From contig WHUX01000105.1 of assembly GCA_015179025.1 (NCBI GenBank), forward strand, positions 62,001 through 126,000: a stretch of 64,000 nt of DNA, read 5' to 3'. Each line of letters opens with the position of its first letter. The first letter of the stretch is position 1. A program made the position numbers and the translations under genes. This DNA is from Terfezia claveryi (Eukaryota; Ascomycota; Pezizomycetes; Pezizales; Pezizaceae). The notes under the pieces are model-generated. The model worked only from the letters and a program-made list of their open reading frames with translations, was not told the origin of the DNA and searched no databases. This document shows, one piece after another, positions 10,791 to 20,600 of this stretch.

Positions 10791-11588
10791 TTGACATATA
10801 TTAGACCATCATGCTTCTACTCTAAAAAATTTAATCTAGCCCAACTCAATTATCTTACCTTTCAAAAGGAATTATTAGCGATTATTGACTTATTGAAATT
10901 TTTTAAAGTACAATTAAGAGGTCACAAGTTCACTATCCTTACTGACTACAAACCATTAGTAATCTTCCATACTCAAATGCCTACAAGTCAGAAATTAAGG
11001 CAATGGCAGGATTATCTAATAGAATTTGATACAGATATACAGTACACTGCAGGAAAGGAAAATTTGATAGCAGATGCTTTATCAAGAAAGTATAAATACT
11101 TGGACACTCCTACTACTGAGGACGATTATATTTTCAATAGCATCGATCCTCCTAACTATACCTACAACTATAATATCTCTACCGATACTTTAAGAACTTT
11201 CCATTTACTAGAAACCTCTACTGAAAATGATATGGTTTCTCGCAGAGCTATCAATTTCAAGCATGTCAACCGCATCTTCAATAAATATTATAGAAGAGCT
11301 AAAGAACTTGGACACTATATCTTCTGTCTATACTTCGAGAGCATCCAAAATGAAGAAAGTGAATATGACATGATGAAGAAAGAAGAGTCTTTAGATAACG
11401 AGACTCTATCTACTATACTAGAACAAGTTTTTAGTGGGTATGATCGCATACCCAATATAAACCAGAACAAACCTTTAACAGTTCTTGGACTAAGATATAG
11501 GCCTCCCTCTTCGGAAAACATACAACAAAATACCCTCGCTCTCGAAAAAGCAAAAGAAATTGCCATTGACCTAGCTCATAGCAATTAA
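10791..11588 (+). pseudogene. pol: Gypsy-H RNase H region (longest surviving frame)
   Basis: 265 open codons. Motifs: FYSKKFNLAQLNY, FQKELLAIIDLLKFF, the RNase H segment ILTDYKPLVIF, and the ending typical of Ty3/Gypsy RNase H, AGKENLIADALSRK (about 11050-11090). After that the frame continues with 165 residues unlike the usual short spacer. It is the uninterrupted middle of a larger broken pol, so the start at 10791 is not a natural one. Confidence 0.75.
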
Positions 11589-12665
11589 CAACAATACAAA
11601 AGGATGCATTAGTCCTTTTGCTGAGATTTCTATTGTCCAACTTATAGCAGTTCTCACGCTATGAACAACTACATATTCACTGTTGAAACATGTATAATTT
11701 GCAACTACTACGGACATGGCAGTTTGAACTGTAACCTGTTAGCCTCAGTTTTTAAGAAGGAGAAGGAATTCTTTACATCTGATATTACGTATCTCATATC
11801 TACAAATGAGTCTCGAAAGGAACTAGCACCAGTACAACAAACTCCAGCATATCCATCTCCATAAGCTCTCAGCTGCGAAGAAGCTATTCATGAAATCAAG
11901 GAATAGGCAAAAAGATAGAACACTGACAAGCTGACACTCCTTACTCTCTAACCTAGTATTCAGTTCAGTAACACTACCGAACAAATAAGTACTCAACAAA
12001 TGGAACAGGAAATCAAAGATACTCCTATTGCCCCACAATAACCATGGAATGCACCTTAACAACCAGCTGCAACTGCTAGCAGCAGCAATGCAATTCCAAT
12101 CAATACTGCTGCCATTACCACTCACTCAAAAAAGTGAGTAGCTATTGACAAAGACCCAGAACCCTCTTTTATCCAAGACACCAAGACCTTCAGATAGCAT
12201 TATGATTTCTATAAGTTTTTAGGATATAATACTTCTATATACAAGGAGAAGAAATCCACCATCAAGGACTTCAACCAAAGGATTAAACTAACCCTCAACA
12301 AGCTTATTGAAGAGAAACATATCAATAACGGATAGGAAGATGATAAGGACTACTTTATTACACATTGGCTTAACTAAGGTATAGGTATGAAAGATGTATA
12401 TCAATTGTACATGAGAGTATATTATATCTGGAAGAACTACTATGATACCTTTATGAACCCTAAGGATTATAGAAGAAAAGATGAATTTTTGTATGTCAAG
12501 AACCGATAAGGACAATGGAGATTAGTATTACCCTCTATCTTTAACATTGAAGTCCTTTGCAGAACTAACTAAGAACTATATCAGAAGTTGTAATACTTGT
12601 TAATGGACAAAGTATTCCAACAAGGCACCACTTGGACTCGCAATCTCATTATATGTACCAAGTAG
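11589..12665 (+). pseudogene. Gypsy-H extra region between RNase H and integrase, with a CCHC knuckle
   Basis: Same frame as the RNase H part, with stops mostly at Gln positions. A clean CX2CX4HX4C zinc knuckle is seen at about 11690-11735 (CIICNYYGHGSLNC). A Gln/Pro/Ala-rich linker follows (about 12030-12110), then a stretch like DFYKFLGYNTSIYKEKK and DEFLYVKNRQGQWRL, which may lead into the integrase N-terminus. A knuckle of this type normally ends Gag, so its place after RNase H is unusual. It may be a family-specific domain or a captured second Gag piece; function unknown. Confidence 0.5.
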
Positions 12666-12866
12666 GCCATGGACAGACATATCAATGGATTTTCTTAAGT
12701 TAGTACCTGTATTTACTAAGTGTTTAATTTTGTACTCAAATATTCCTGTTGAAGAAGATCATATAGTTTGTATTTTACAACTTTGGATGATTGTCAATAG
12801 GCAATCAGGATTCAAGTTTCTTATTTCTGTCTCAGATAATTTCACAGTAGAATAATATACTGCTAC
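12666..12866 (+). pseudogene. pol: Gypsy-H integrase, first part of the catalytic core
   Basis: Frame 1: WTDISMDFL (first catalytic Asp), then WMIVNRQSGFKFLISVSDNFTVE and one stop. The core is cut at GCTAC by Gypsy-A and continues from 52737 with the second Asp region. Confidence 0.75.
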
Positions 12867-13433
12867 TGTAACAACCGTGTGTTCAGTTGTCATCACCTGT
12901 GATCGCAGGTGATGGGTCATTGCCAATGTTGTCTTTGTCATTACCTGCAATCGCAGGTGATGGGTTATTGTATTAACGTTACCTTGCTTGGCTTCCGAGA
13001 TAGGGAAGCTTATTTCCCCCATTGCCCTGACCGAGTTATGTATATATAGAGCCTGTCCCTCGTACTGTCGTTGGATCCCCATCCAACGTCTTGTATACCC
13101 AATACAGGACCTTGCTTTCCCCAGCACTTGTGCACCTCCCTTGTGCACATCCTTGTCTCAAACAAACAACTCTGCAGTACAGCTGCCTCCCTTGACACAC
13201 GCGGCAACTGCCTCCGCATGTCTCATGTCCCTTGCCCTCTGCCTCTCTTGCCTCTTGCCTCTTGCCCTTGCCCTCCGTCTCAGTCTTCCCCTGGTCACAC
13301 ACGTAGCGTTCCTACGTATGTCTTACCCTAGCTTCTCCCCAGATCACACACGTAGCGCTCCTACGTGTGCGATTGCCCCTTGCCACTTCCCTGGCATACC
13401 CCTTAGTCGCCTTGCCCCAGAGCCGACGTTACA
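12867..13433 (+). repeat. Gypsy-A 5' LTR
   Basis: 567 bp. U3 carries two imperfect copies of a 24-bp palindrome (12891-12914, 12939-12962). TATA-like TATATATA at 13041-13048, then the ATCCAACGT self-primer candidate at 13081-13089. The 3' half is shared with the B and C LTRs. Differences from the 3' LTR are mostly transitions. Confidence 0.93.
13041..13089 (+). promoter_or_regulatory. Gypsy-A LTR core promoter and candidate self-primer
   Basis: TATATATA at 13041-13048 is followed about 33 bases later by ATCCAACGT (13081-13089), complementary to ACGTTGGAT just after the LTR (13436-13444). In Tf1-type elements the mRNA 5' end primes minus-strand DNA in this way. The transcription start is inferred, not seen. 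Confidence 0.5.
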
Positions 13434-13450
13434 CTACGTTGGATCTTCTC
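13434..13450 (+). other. Gypsy-A primer-binding region
   Basis: CTACGTTGGATCTTCTC directly follows the LTR. It is conserved in A and B, and C has a close variant. It pairs with the LTR's own ATCCAACGT; I see no obvious full match to a tRNA 3' end. Confidence 0.5.
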
Positions 13451-13469
13451 GACCAACTAGTATGCTGTC

Positions 13470-14642
13470 ATGTCCAGAACCCCTCCACCCGCTGTCAGGT
13501 TTCAAACCTGGAGGAACTCCCCTATACCCTCAGGCCCGAACGAATTGAATACCTATCGTCAAGAGATCATCAACATCTTCAAGGCCATGGATGCCATCGG
13601 GGCCGAACTCAGCAACAGCCTGGCCGTGGCCGAATGAAAGCTGAGATCCGCTGACGAAGAGATCACGGTCCTCCAGACGGATCTCGACCATGTGAACCTT
13701 GCCCTAGCTACCGAACGGACCATGGTACAAAACCTCGGCCGCGCCCTGGCAAATCTGGCTATCCCTACGCCAACCACCACCACCAAAACGGAAAGTATCC
13801 CCACCCCCCCTAAGTTCAATGGGGATAGGGCTCGTCTACGAGCCTGGAAAAATGCAGTGAACTTGAAGTTGAGCAGGGATTCGGCTAGGTTTCCGTCAGA
13901 ACAACACCGCCTAGTCTATGTGTTTGCCCTACTGGAGGGCAAGGCCACAGATCAAATCCAGCCGTATGTGCTCGAGACAGGGATCAAGCTCGACAAGGTC
14001 TTAGCCTTGTTTGTTATCTTAGATCGGGCGTTCGGAGATCCTGATGCAGTAGGGATGGCCAGTCGAGTACTCCAGGCACTGAGACAGTGCAACTCAGAGC
14101 TGTCTACTTATATTACAGAGTTCTCGAGGCTGGCCGTAGAGGTAAGGTGGAACGACCAGGCTAAGTTCGAGCAATTCCAGGAGGGGCTCAGCGATGAGCT
14201 CCAACAAGCTATGTTTACCCTCTCCGCGGTTGATACCCTCGAGGAGTTGATCGACCAGGCCTCCCGGGTGGAACAGCGGATGTTCCGGCTCTGCAACCAC
14301 CCCCCATTCAGGCCAGCACCCCGTCTCCCACCACCCCACCAACACCATACCACCAAAGCAGCTCAGGCTCCTGCCCCCACCAATCAACCAGCACACCTAT
14401 CGTTGGTGGCAGGAGGGCCCACCCCCATGGATTTATCATCAGGCAGACCCTGCCTGACCCAAGAAGAGAGGGAATGCCGCCAGAATAATGGGCTATGCAT
14501 AGCCTGTAGGAAGGCCGACCACTTCATTGCGGCTTGCCCCCTTCGAAAGAATCGCTCCCTCGCCATCCACGCTATCTCCGATACCCCAGTGCCTAGGATT
14601 GAGGAGCTTGACGAGTCGGGAAAAGCCCTGTCCCTTGCCTAG
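13470..14642 (+). pseudogene. gag: Gypsy-A Gag
   Basis: Capsid and nucleocapsid protein of the retrotransposon particle. ATG at 13470 (MSRTPPPAVRFQTW) and a stop at 14640-14642, 390 codons. A coiled-coil-like N-terminus is followed by the core (KFNGDRARLRAWKNAVNLKL; ALLEGKATDQIQPYV; LIDQASRVEQRM) and the zinc knuckle CX2CX4HX4C (CIACRKADHFIAAC). A TGA at about 13635, where B has CGA, interrupts it. The end overlaps pol in the -1 frame at a GGGAAAA heptamer. Nearly the same protein as Gag in Gypsy-B. Confidence 0.85.
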
Positions 14643-14663
14643 TTACTGACACTAGCAAGGGAC
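14618..14663 (+). promoter_or_regulatory. Gypsy-A -1 frameshift cassette
   Basis: GGGAAAA (14618-14624) is in the correct register (G GGA AAA) with 5 nt to a hairpin at 14630-14663: arms GTCCCTTGCCTAGT and ACTAGCAAGGGAC, one bulge. The gag TAG lies in the stem, and pol is in the -1 frame. The function is inferred from the architecture. Confidence 0.7.
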
Positions 14664-15870
14664 CTGCCCTAGGCCATTTGTCTTTGTCTGCATTTTCTGT
14701 TTTTTCCACTATTGATGAATCTTGCTTGTTCAGTGAGCATTTTGTTGTATCTATCTCCCTCAGAATCAATGATAGAACAATCAATACGTCAGCACTTATA
14801 GATTGCGGAGCTTCAGGAATTGCATTCATTAACCAAGCCTTTGTCAGTAAATTCTCTATACCCACATCCAAGCTCAAAACCCCCCGTGTCCTGGATGTCA
14901 TTGACGGTCGACCCATCTCCTCCGGAGATATCACCGATATTGCGTGCTTGTCCGCCCTAGTAGAGGATCACTCCGAGGCCAACCTCCCCATATTCGTTAC
15001 TAAGGTAAAATACCCAATTGTCCTCGGAATCCCCTGGCTCAGAATGCACGATGTATCGGTCAGCTTTGGCTCATACACCCTGCAGTTCAATAGCCAGTAT
15101 TGCCAAAAACACTGCGGAAATCCAAAGGCCACCATTACTGGGCTGTGTGTCTTGCCACCCCTGATAACCCACCCGACCCAGGTGGTACCTTGGCATGCGC
15201 ACCTAGATGCCAATCCCCTGTTTCCCTAATTCCCCCAATTCCCCCTATTGTACCGCCTCCAAAACCTCTGAATATTAGTTTTATCGGAGCAGGGACTTTC
15301 GCTTACCTCACCAGGAGGCACAAGCTAAAGGCTCACACCCTGTCCATACATGAGGCAAACCTGGAGATTAACAAGACGAGGTCTAAGGAGGAGTGGAAGC
15401 CCATGGTCCCAGACGAATACCACGAATTCATCTACCTGTTCTCGGAGAAGGCCGTAGGAAAGCTCGCACCCCACTGGCCATATGACCACACTATTCCGCT
15501 GATAGAGGGTAAGACCCCCCCCTATGGGCCCCTCTATGGAATGTCCAGGTTAGAACTGGAAGCTTTGAAGAAATACTTGGAGGAAAACCTCAACAAGAGC
15601 TTCATTCGCCATAGCTCCTCACCAGTGGGTGCCCCAGTACTGTTCGTGAAGAAATCGGACTGCTCCCTCCGATTATGTGTCGATTACCAGGGCCTAAACG
15701 AGATAATGGTCAAAAACTAGTACCCCCTACCTCTGATCCAGGAGACATTAGCCAGGCTTTCCAAGGCAAAATGGTTCACCAAATTGGACTTGCGAGGGGC
15801 GTACAACCTGGTACAGATCGCGGAAGGGGAGGAGTGGAAAATGGCCTTCCGGACACGTTATGGCCACTTC
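14664..15870 (+). pseudogene. pol: Gypsy-A pol, 5' part: protease and start of RT
   Basis: Pol frame -1 to gag. Protease with the active-site loop ALIDCGASGIAFI (about 14795-14830) and PIVLGIPWLRMHDV. After a slip at the C4 run 15215-15218 the frame changes and RT begins ([38 protein letters not shown]). A stop at 15718-15720 follows EIMVKN. RT is cut after YGHF at 15870 by Gypsy-B and resumes with EYNVMPFGL at 49511. Inactive. Confidence 0.85.
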
Positions 15871-16421
15871 TGTCACAACCGTCCTTTCCTAGCCAGGTTT
15901 GAGAGTCGGACAGGATTCCGTCCAACTCTCGTTATTGTTGATTGATATCGTTGTTATCTCTATTCCCGAGATAAGGGGTCTCGGGAACCTTATTCCTTCC
16001 GGTGGCCTTGGCCAGGAAGGAAGCTTGTATATATAACTTGCTCTCTCCGCCCTCTCATTGGATCCCTATCCAACATCTTATATACCCAATACAGGACCTT
16101 GCTTCCCCCAGCGCTTGTGCACCTCCCTTGTGCACATCCTTGTCTCAAACAAACAACTCTGCAGTACAGCTGCCTCCCTTGACATACGCGGCAACTGCCT
16201 CCGCATGTCTCGTGTCCCTTGCCCTCTGCTTCTCTCTGCCTCTTGCCTCTTGCCCTTGCCCCTGTCTCAGTCTTCCCCTGGTCACACACGTAGCGTTCCT
16301 ACGTGTGTCTTACCCTAGCCTTTCCCCGATCACACACGTAGCGCTCCTATGTGTGCGATTGCCCCTTGCCACTTCCCCGGCATACCCCTTGGTCGCCTTG
16401 TCCCCCAGAGCCCTCGTTACA
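15871..16421 (+). repeat. Gypsy-B 5' LTR
   Basis: 551 bp, TGTCAC...GTTACA. Contains a decayed hairpin at 15901-15930, TATATATA near 16028, and CACACGTAG/CTACGTGTG inverted repeats. It lacks the E2 insertion present in the other two LTRs. Confidence 0.93.
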
Positions 16422-16438
16422 CTACGTTGGATCTTCTC
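16422..16438 (+). other. Gypsy-B unit 1 primer-binding region
   Basis: Same CTACGTTGGATCTTCTC as in Gypsy-A. The 5' LTR partner here reads ATCCAACAT, one transition away from full complementarity. Confidence 0.5.
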
Positions 16439-16457
16439 GACCAACTGGTATGCTGTC

Positions 16458-17654
16458 ATGTCCGGAACCCCTCCACCCGCTATCAGGTTTCAAACCTGGA
16501 GGAACTCCCCTATACCCTCAGGACCGAACGAATTGAATGCCTATCGTCAAGAGATCATCGACATCTTCGAGGCCATGGATGCCATCGGGGCCGAACTCGG
16601 CAATAGTTTGGCCGTGGCTGAACGAAAACTGAGATCCGCCGATGAAGAAATCACAGTACTCCAAAACGACCTTGACAATGCCACCATCACTCTGGCCAAC
16701 GAGAGAACCACGATCCAGACCCTCAACCGCGCTATGGCCGCTATGTCGGCAACCCCACCCTCCGCACCAACTGCCAAAACCGAAAGTATTCCAACCCCCT
16801 CCAAATTCAATGGGGATAGGGCTTGCCTCCAAGCTTGGAAGAACTCAGTAAACCTCAAACTCAATGGGGACTCAGCCAGATTCCCATCCGAGCAACACCG
16901 ATTGGCTTATGTCTTTGCCCTACTGGAGGGTAAGGCAGTAGATCAAATCCAGCCATATGTCCTTGAGACTGGGATTAAGCTGGACGGCATCTCGGCACTC
17001 CTCGCTATTCTAGACAGGGCTTTTAGGGACCCTGATGCCGTGGGCACGGCTAGCCGAGCCCTCCGAGCCCTGAAACAACGTAATTCGGATCTGTCCACAT
17101 ATGTAGCAGAGTTCTCCAGGCTGGCAGCAGAAGTATTGTGGAACGACCAGTCAAAGCTCGAGCAGTTCAAGGAGGGACTGAATGACGAACTTCAACAGGC
17201 CATGGTCACCCTCCCAGAGACTAAGAGTCTCGACGAATTAATCGACCAGGCATCCAGGGTGGAACAACGGATGGCTAGGTTGAGACACCGCCTTACCTTC
17301 CGCCCTGCCACCCGCTCACCTCAGCAACCACAGCAACATCAACCACGGCAACACCAACAACAGCAACCGACCCCCAAGCCTGCCCAAGTCCCGGCCTCGG
17401 CCAACAAACCCGCGCACCCCTCTCTCGTGGCAGGTGGTGCCGCGCCTATGGACCTATGCGCAGGTAGGCCACGGTTAACCCAGGAGGAGAGAGATCGCCG
17501 CCGAATGAAAGGGCTGTGTATAGCATGCGGGAAAGGGGACCATTTTATTGCGGCATGTCCCTTCCGCAAAAACCGCTCGATGGCTGCCCACGCCATCTCC
17601 GAATCCAGGATTGAGGAGGTTGATGAGTCGGGAAAAGCCCTGTCCCTTGCCTAG
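16458..17654 (+). CDS. gag: Gypsy-B unit 1 Gag
   Basis: Intact frame of 398 codons from the ATG that starts MSGTPPPAIRF, the start shared with A. The longer open frame (from 16002) runs back into the LTR and is not natural. Order: coiled-coil-like N-terminus (about residues 30-110), capsid core (KFNGDRACLQAWKNSVNLKL; LEGKAVDQIQPYVLETG; ELIDQASRVEQRMARL), Gln/Pro-rich linker, and zinc knuckle CIACGKGDHFIAACP. It forms the particle and binds RNA. The last codons overlap pol in the -1 frame. Among the most intact genes of the nest, with no RIP-type stop. Confidence 0.9.
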   Translation: MSGTPPPAIRFQTWRNSPIPSGPNELNAYRQEIIDIFEAMDAIGAELGNSLAVAERKLRSADEEITVLQNDLDNATITLANERTTIQTLNRAMAAMSATPPSAPTAKTESIPTPSKFNGDRACLQAWKNSVNLKLNGDSARFPSEQHRLAYVFALLEGKAVDQIQPYVLETGIKLDGISALLAILDRAFRDPDAVGTASRALRALKQRNSDLSTYVAEFSRLAAEVLWNDQSKLEQFKEGLNDELQQAMVTLPETKSLDELIDQASRVEQRMARLRHRLTFRPATRSPQQPQQHQPRQHQQQQPTPKPAQVPASANKPAHPSLVAGGAAPMDLCAGRPRLTQEERDRRRMKGLCIACGKGDHFIAACPFRKNRSMAAHAISESRIEEVDESGKALSLA

Positions 17655-17675
17655 TTACTGACACTAGCAAGGGAC
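17630..17675 (+). promoter_or_regulatory. Gypsy-B unit 1 -1 frameshift cassette
   Basis: GGGAAAA at 17630-17636, 5-nt spacer, hairpin 17642-17675 with the gag TAG in the 5' arm. Identical in layout to the cassettes in A, B unit 2 and C. Confidence 0.72.
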
Positions 17676-20600
17676 CTATCCTGGGTCATTTGTCTTTGTC
17701 GTCTTTCTCTGTTCCTGCATCTATGTTTGTTGACGAATCTCGCTTGTTTGGCGAGCATTTTGTAGTACCAATAACTGTTAAATTCAATGGTAAAACAGTG
17801 GTAACATCAGCTCTCATAGATTGTGGTGCTTCAGGAATAGCCTTCATTGATCAGACCTTTGTCAGTAAAAATTCGATACCAACAGCCAAGCTAAAGACCC
17901 CCGCCTTCTTGATGTCATTGATGGCCGACCTATCTCTTCCGGGGCTATTACCGACCTCGCATGCCTACCTAGTGCCATTGGAGACCATTCGGAAAGCCTC
18001 CCTATGTTTGTAACCAAGCTCAAATACCCCATTGTCCTGGGGATCCCCTGGCTCCGAATACATGATATCTCCGTTAACTTTGGCTCTTACACCTTGAACT
18101 TTAACAGCGGGTATTGCGAGAAGCACTGCGGTGCCCTACAGACTGCCGTTAAAGGATTATGTGCCCTACCACCCCCGACAGAGGATCCTAGTCAGGTGAT
18201 GGCAGAAACCCCCCCACTAAAACCCCTCGATATCAACTTCATTGGAGCAGGGGCCTTTGCTTACCTTACCAGAAGGCACAAGCTGAAAGCCCATACTCTA
18301 TCAATCTGCGAAGTTAACCTGGAAATCAATAAGCTGCGGTCCAAAGAAGAATGGAAGTCCATGGTGCCGGGTGAATACCACGAATTCATTGACTTGTTCT
18401 CTGAGAAAGCCGCGGAGAAGCTTGCCCCCCATCGACTATACGACTACACAATCCCGCTGGTAGAAGGTAAGACCCCCCTTATGGACCTCTCTATGGGATG
18501 TCCCGGATGGAACTGGAAGCTCTGAAAAAGTATCTGGAGGAAAACCTCAACAAGAGCTTCATTCGCCACAGCTCCTCTCCAGTGGGTGCCCCGGTGCTGT
18601 TCGTGAAGAAGTCGGACGGCTCTCTTCAGTTGTGTGTTGATTATCGTGGCCTGAACGAGATAACGGTCAAGAACAGGTATCCCCTACCTCTGATCCAGGA
18701 AACATTAGCCAGGCTCTCCAAGGCAAAATGGTTCACTAAACTGGATTTGAGGGGAGCCTATAACCTGGTCCGAATAGCTGAAGGTGAAGAGTGGAAAACG
18801 GCCTTCCGCACCCAGTACAGGCACTTCGAGTACAATGTCATGCCTTTCGGCTTAACCAACACCCCGGCCTCTTTCCAGCACTTTATTAATGATACCCTAC
18901 GAGACTTTTTGGATGTGTTCTGCACAGCCTACCTGGATGATATCCTGATCTATTCAGACACCCTGGCAGAGCACAAAATCCATGTCCGACAAGTGCTGGA
19001 AAAGCTAGAGCAAGCCGGATTATACCTCAAGCCCGAGAAATGTGAGTTTCATATGCAGGAGGTCAAGTATCTGGGGTTGATTATCACTACCGAAGGTATC
19101 AGGATGGATCCCACCAAGGTTGCCGCTGTCCAGGAATGGCAAATCCCAGCAAATCTCAAGGATGTCCAAGCCTTCCTGGAGTTCGCTAACTTTTACCGGC
19201 GGTTCATTCTAGGGTATTTGAAGATCGTAGCCCCCCTCACCACCCTGACCAAGAAAGACCGGCGCTTCGACTGGAATCCAGAAGCCCAATCTGCCTTCCA
19301 GAACCTCAAGGAAGCTTTCTGCTCAGCACCGATCCAGACAGCGAATGTATCGTGGAGACTGACGCCTCCGACTATGTCTCTGCGGGAATCTTGTCTCAGT
19401 ATGTCAATAGGATCCTCCACCCAGTGGCATACTTCTCAAAAAAGCACTCTCCGGCTGAGTGTAATTATGAAATCTATGATAAAGAGTTAATGGCCATTAT
19501 GCGAGCATTCGAGGAGTGGAGGCCACACCTGGAGTCAGCCAAGGGGATCATCGAGGTGCTATCTGATCATAAGAATCTTGAGTACTTCACCACCACTAAG
19601 CTGCTGAACCGACGGCAGGCTAGGTGGTCGGAGTTCTTATCTCGATTCAACTTCAAGATCAAGTATCGGCCTGGAAAAGCTGAGGGTAAGCCAGATGCAC
19701 TGACCAGGAGATCAGGAGATCTCCCTAAAGGAGGGGATGAAAGGCTGAAGTACCAAAATTAGGTGGTATTGAAACCTGAAAATCTCGACCTGGCGGCCAC
19801 TAGCCATGCTGATGCTGATGCTGATGCTGATGCTGATGCTGATGCTGATACTGATGCTAATGCTGATGCTGATGCTGATGCTGATGCTGATGCTGATGCT
19901 GATGCTGATGCTAAAGCTGAAGCGAACCCAGGAGCAGATCTGCTTCTACGGATACAACGGGCATATGTGGAGGACGACCTGGTTAAGGATATAATCGCTG
20001 CAGTGGAGTCTGGACAGTGCCGTCACACCAAGATTTCCCTAGCCGAGTGCACTACTCAGGACGGCCTCCTATACTACCTAGATCGGCTCTATATACCTGA
20101 AGGAGAGCTGCGGATGCAGCTGATCAAAGAACACCATGATACCCTGGCTGCGGGTCATCCTGGAGTAGCTAAAATGTTAGAGCTGCTAGCTAGGCAATAT
20201 ACGTGGATTGACCAACGGAAGGAGGTGGAGCGGTACATACGGAATTGCCATGTCTGCAAGCGTGCCAAACTCACCCCCCACGCTCCGTATGGTACCCTGA
20301 AGCCCCTGGAAGTCCCAGAACAACCCTGGCAACACCTGACTATGGACTTCGTCACCGGATTGCCAGAAGACTCGGGATTCAATGCCATCTTAATGGTAGT
20401 GGATCGGTTGACAAAAATGAGGCATGTGATACCCTGTTGAGACACCTGCTCAGCCCCTGAATTGGCATCCCTTTACCTGAATAATGTCTTCCGTTACCAT
20501 GACCTCCCGGCGTCGGTTGTCTCAGACCGCGGCCCTCAGTTCGTCGCCGACTTCTGGAGAACCTTCTATGAGCTGCTGGGTATTGAAGTACACCTGTCCA

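Larger units (their letters stand above)
6125..12866 (+). mobile_element. Gypsy-H, left part (Ty3/Gypsy, AT-rich, decayed)
   Basis: Gag, protease, RT, RNase H and the first part of integrase are readable in order on the plus strand, with many in-frame stops. No 5' LTR matching the sequence near 53859-54750 is seen, so the element is 5' truncated. The right end (12862-12866, GCTAC) is the target site of Gypsy-A; the integrase frame resumes at 52737. Much more AT-rich than the flanking host gene, consistent with age and RIP. Confidence 0.85.

Noticed and set aside
9178..12665. Reassigned genetic code with TAA/TAG as Gln
   Set aside because: CAA and CAG are also used normally nearby, Trp and Arg codons have turned into stops too, and the changes are confined to repeats. 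RIP explains them better.
16002..16457. Upstream extension of Gag into the LTR (also 29886-30041 and 60633-60905)
   Set aside because: The extensions cross the LTR, the primer-binding region and likely untranslated leader. The shared ATG giving MSGTPPP/MSRTPPP/MSVSIPL is the natural start.
19806..19994. Leu-Met repeat frame (MLMLML)
   Set aside because: Shadow of the GCTGAT repeat that encodes Ala-Asp in the real pol frame.
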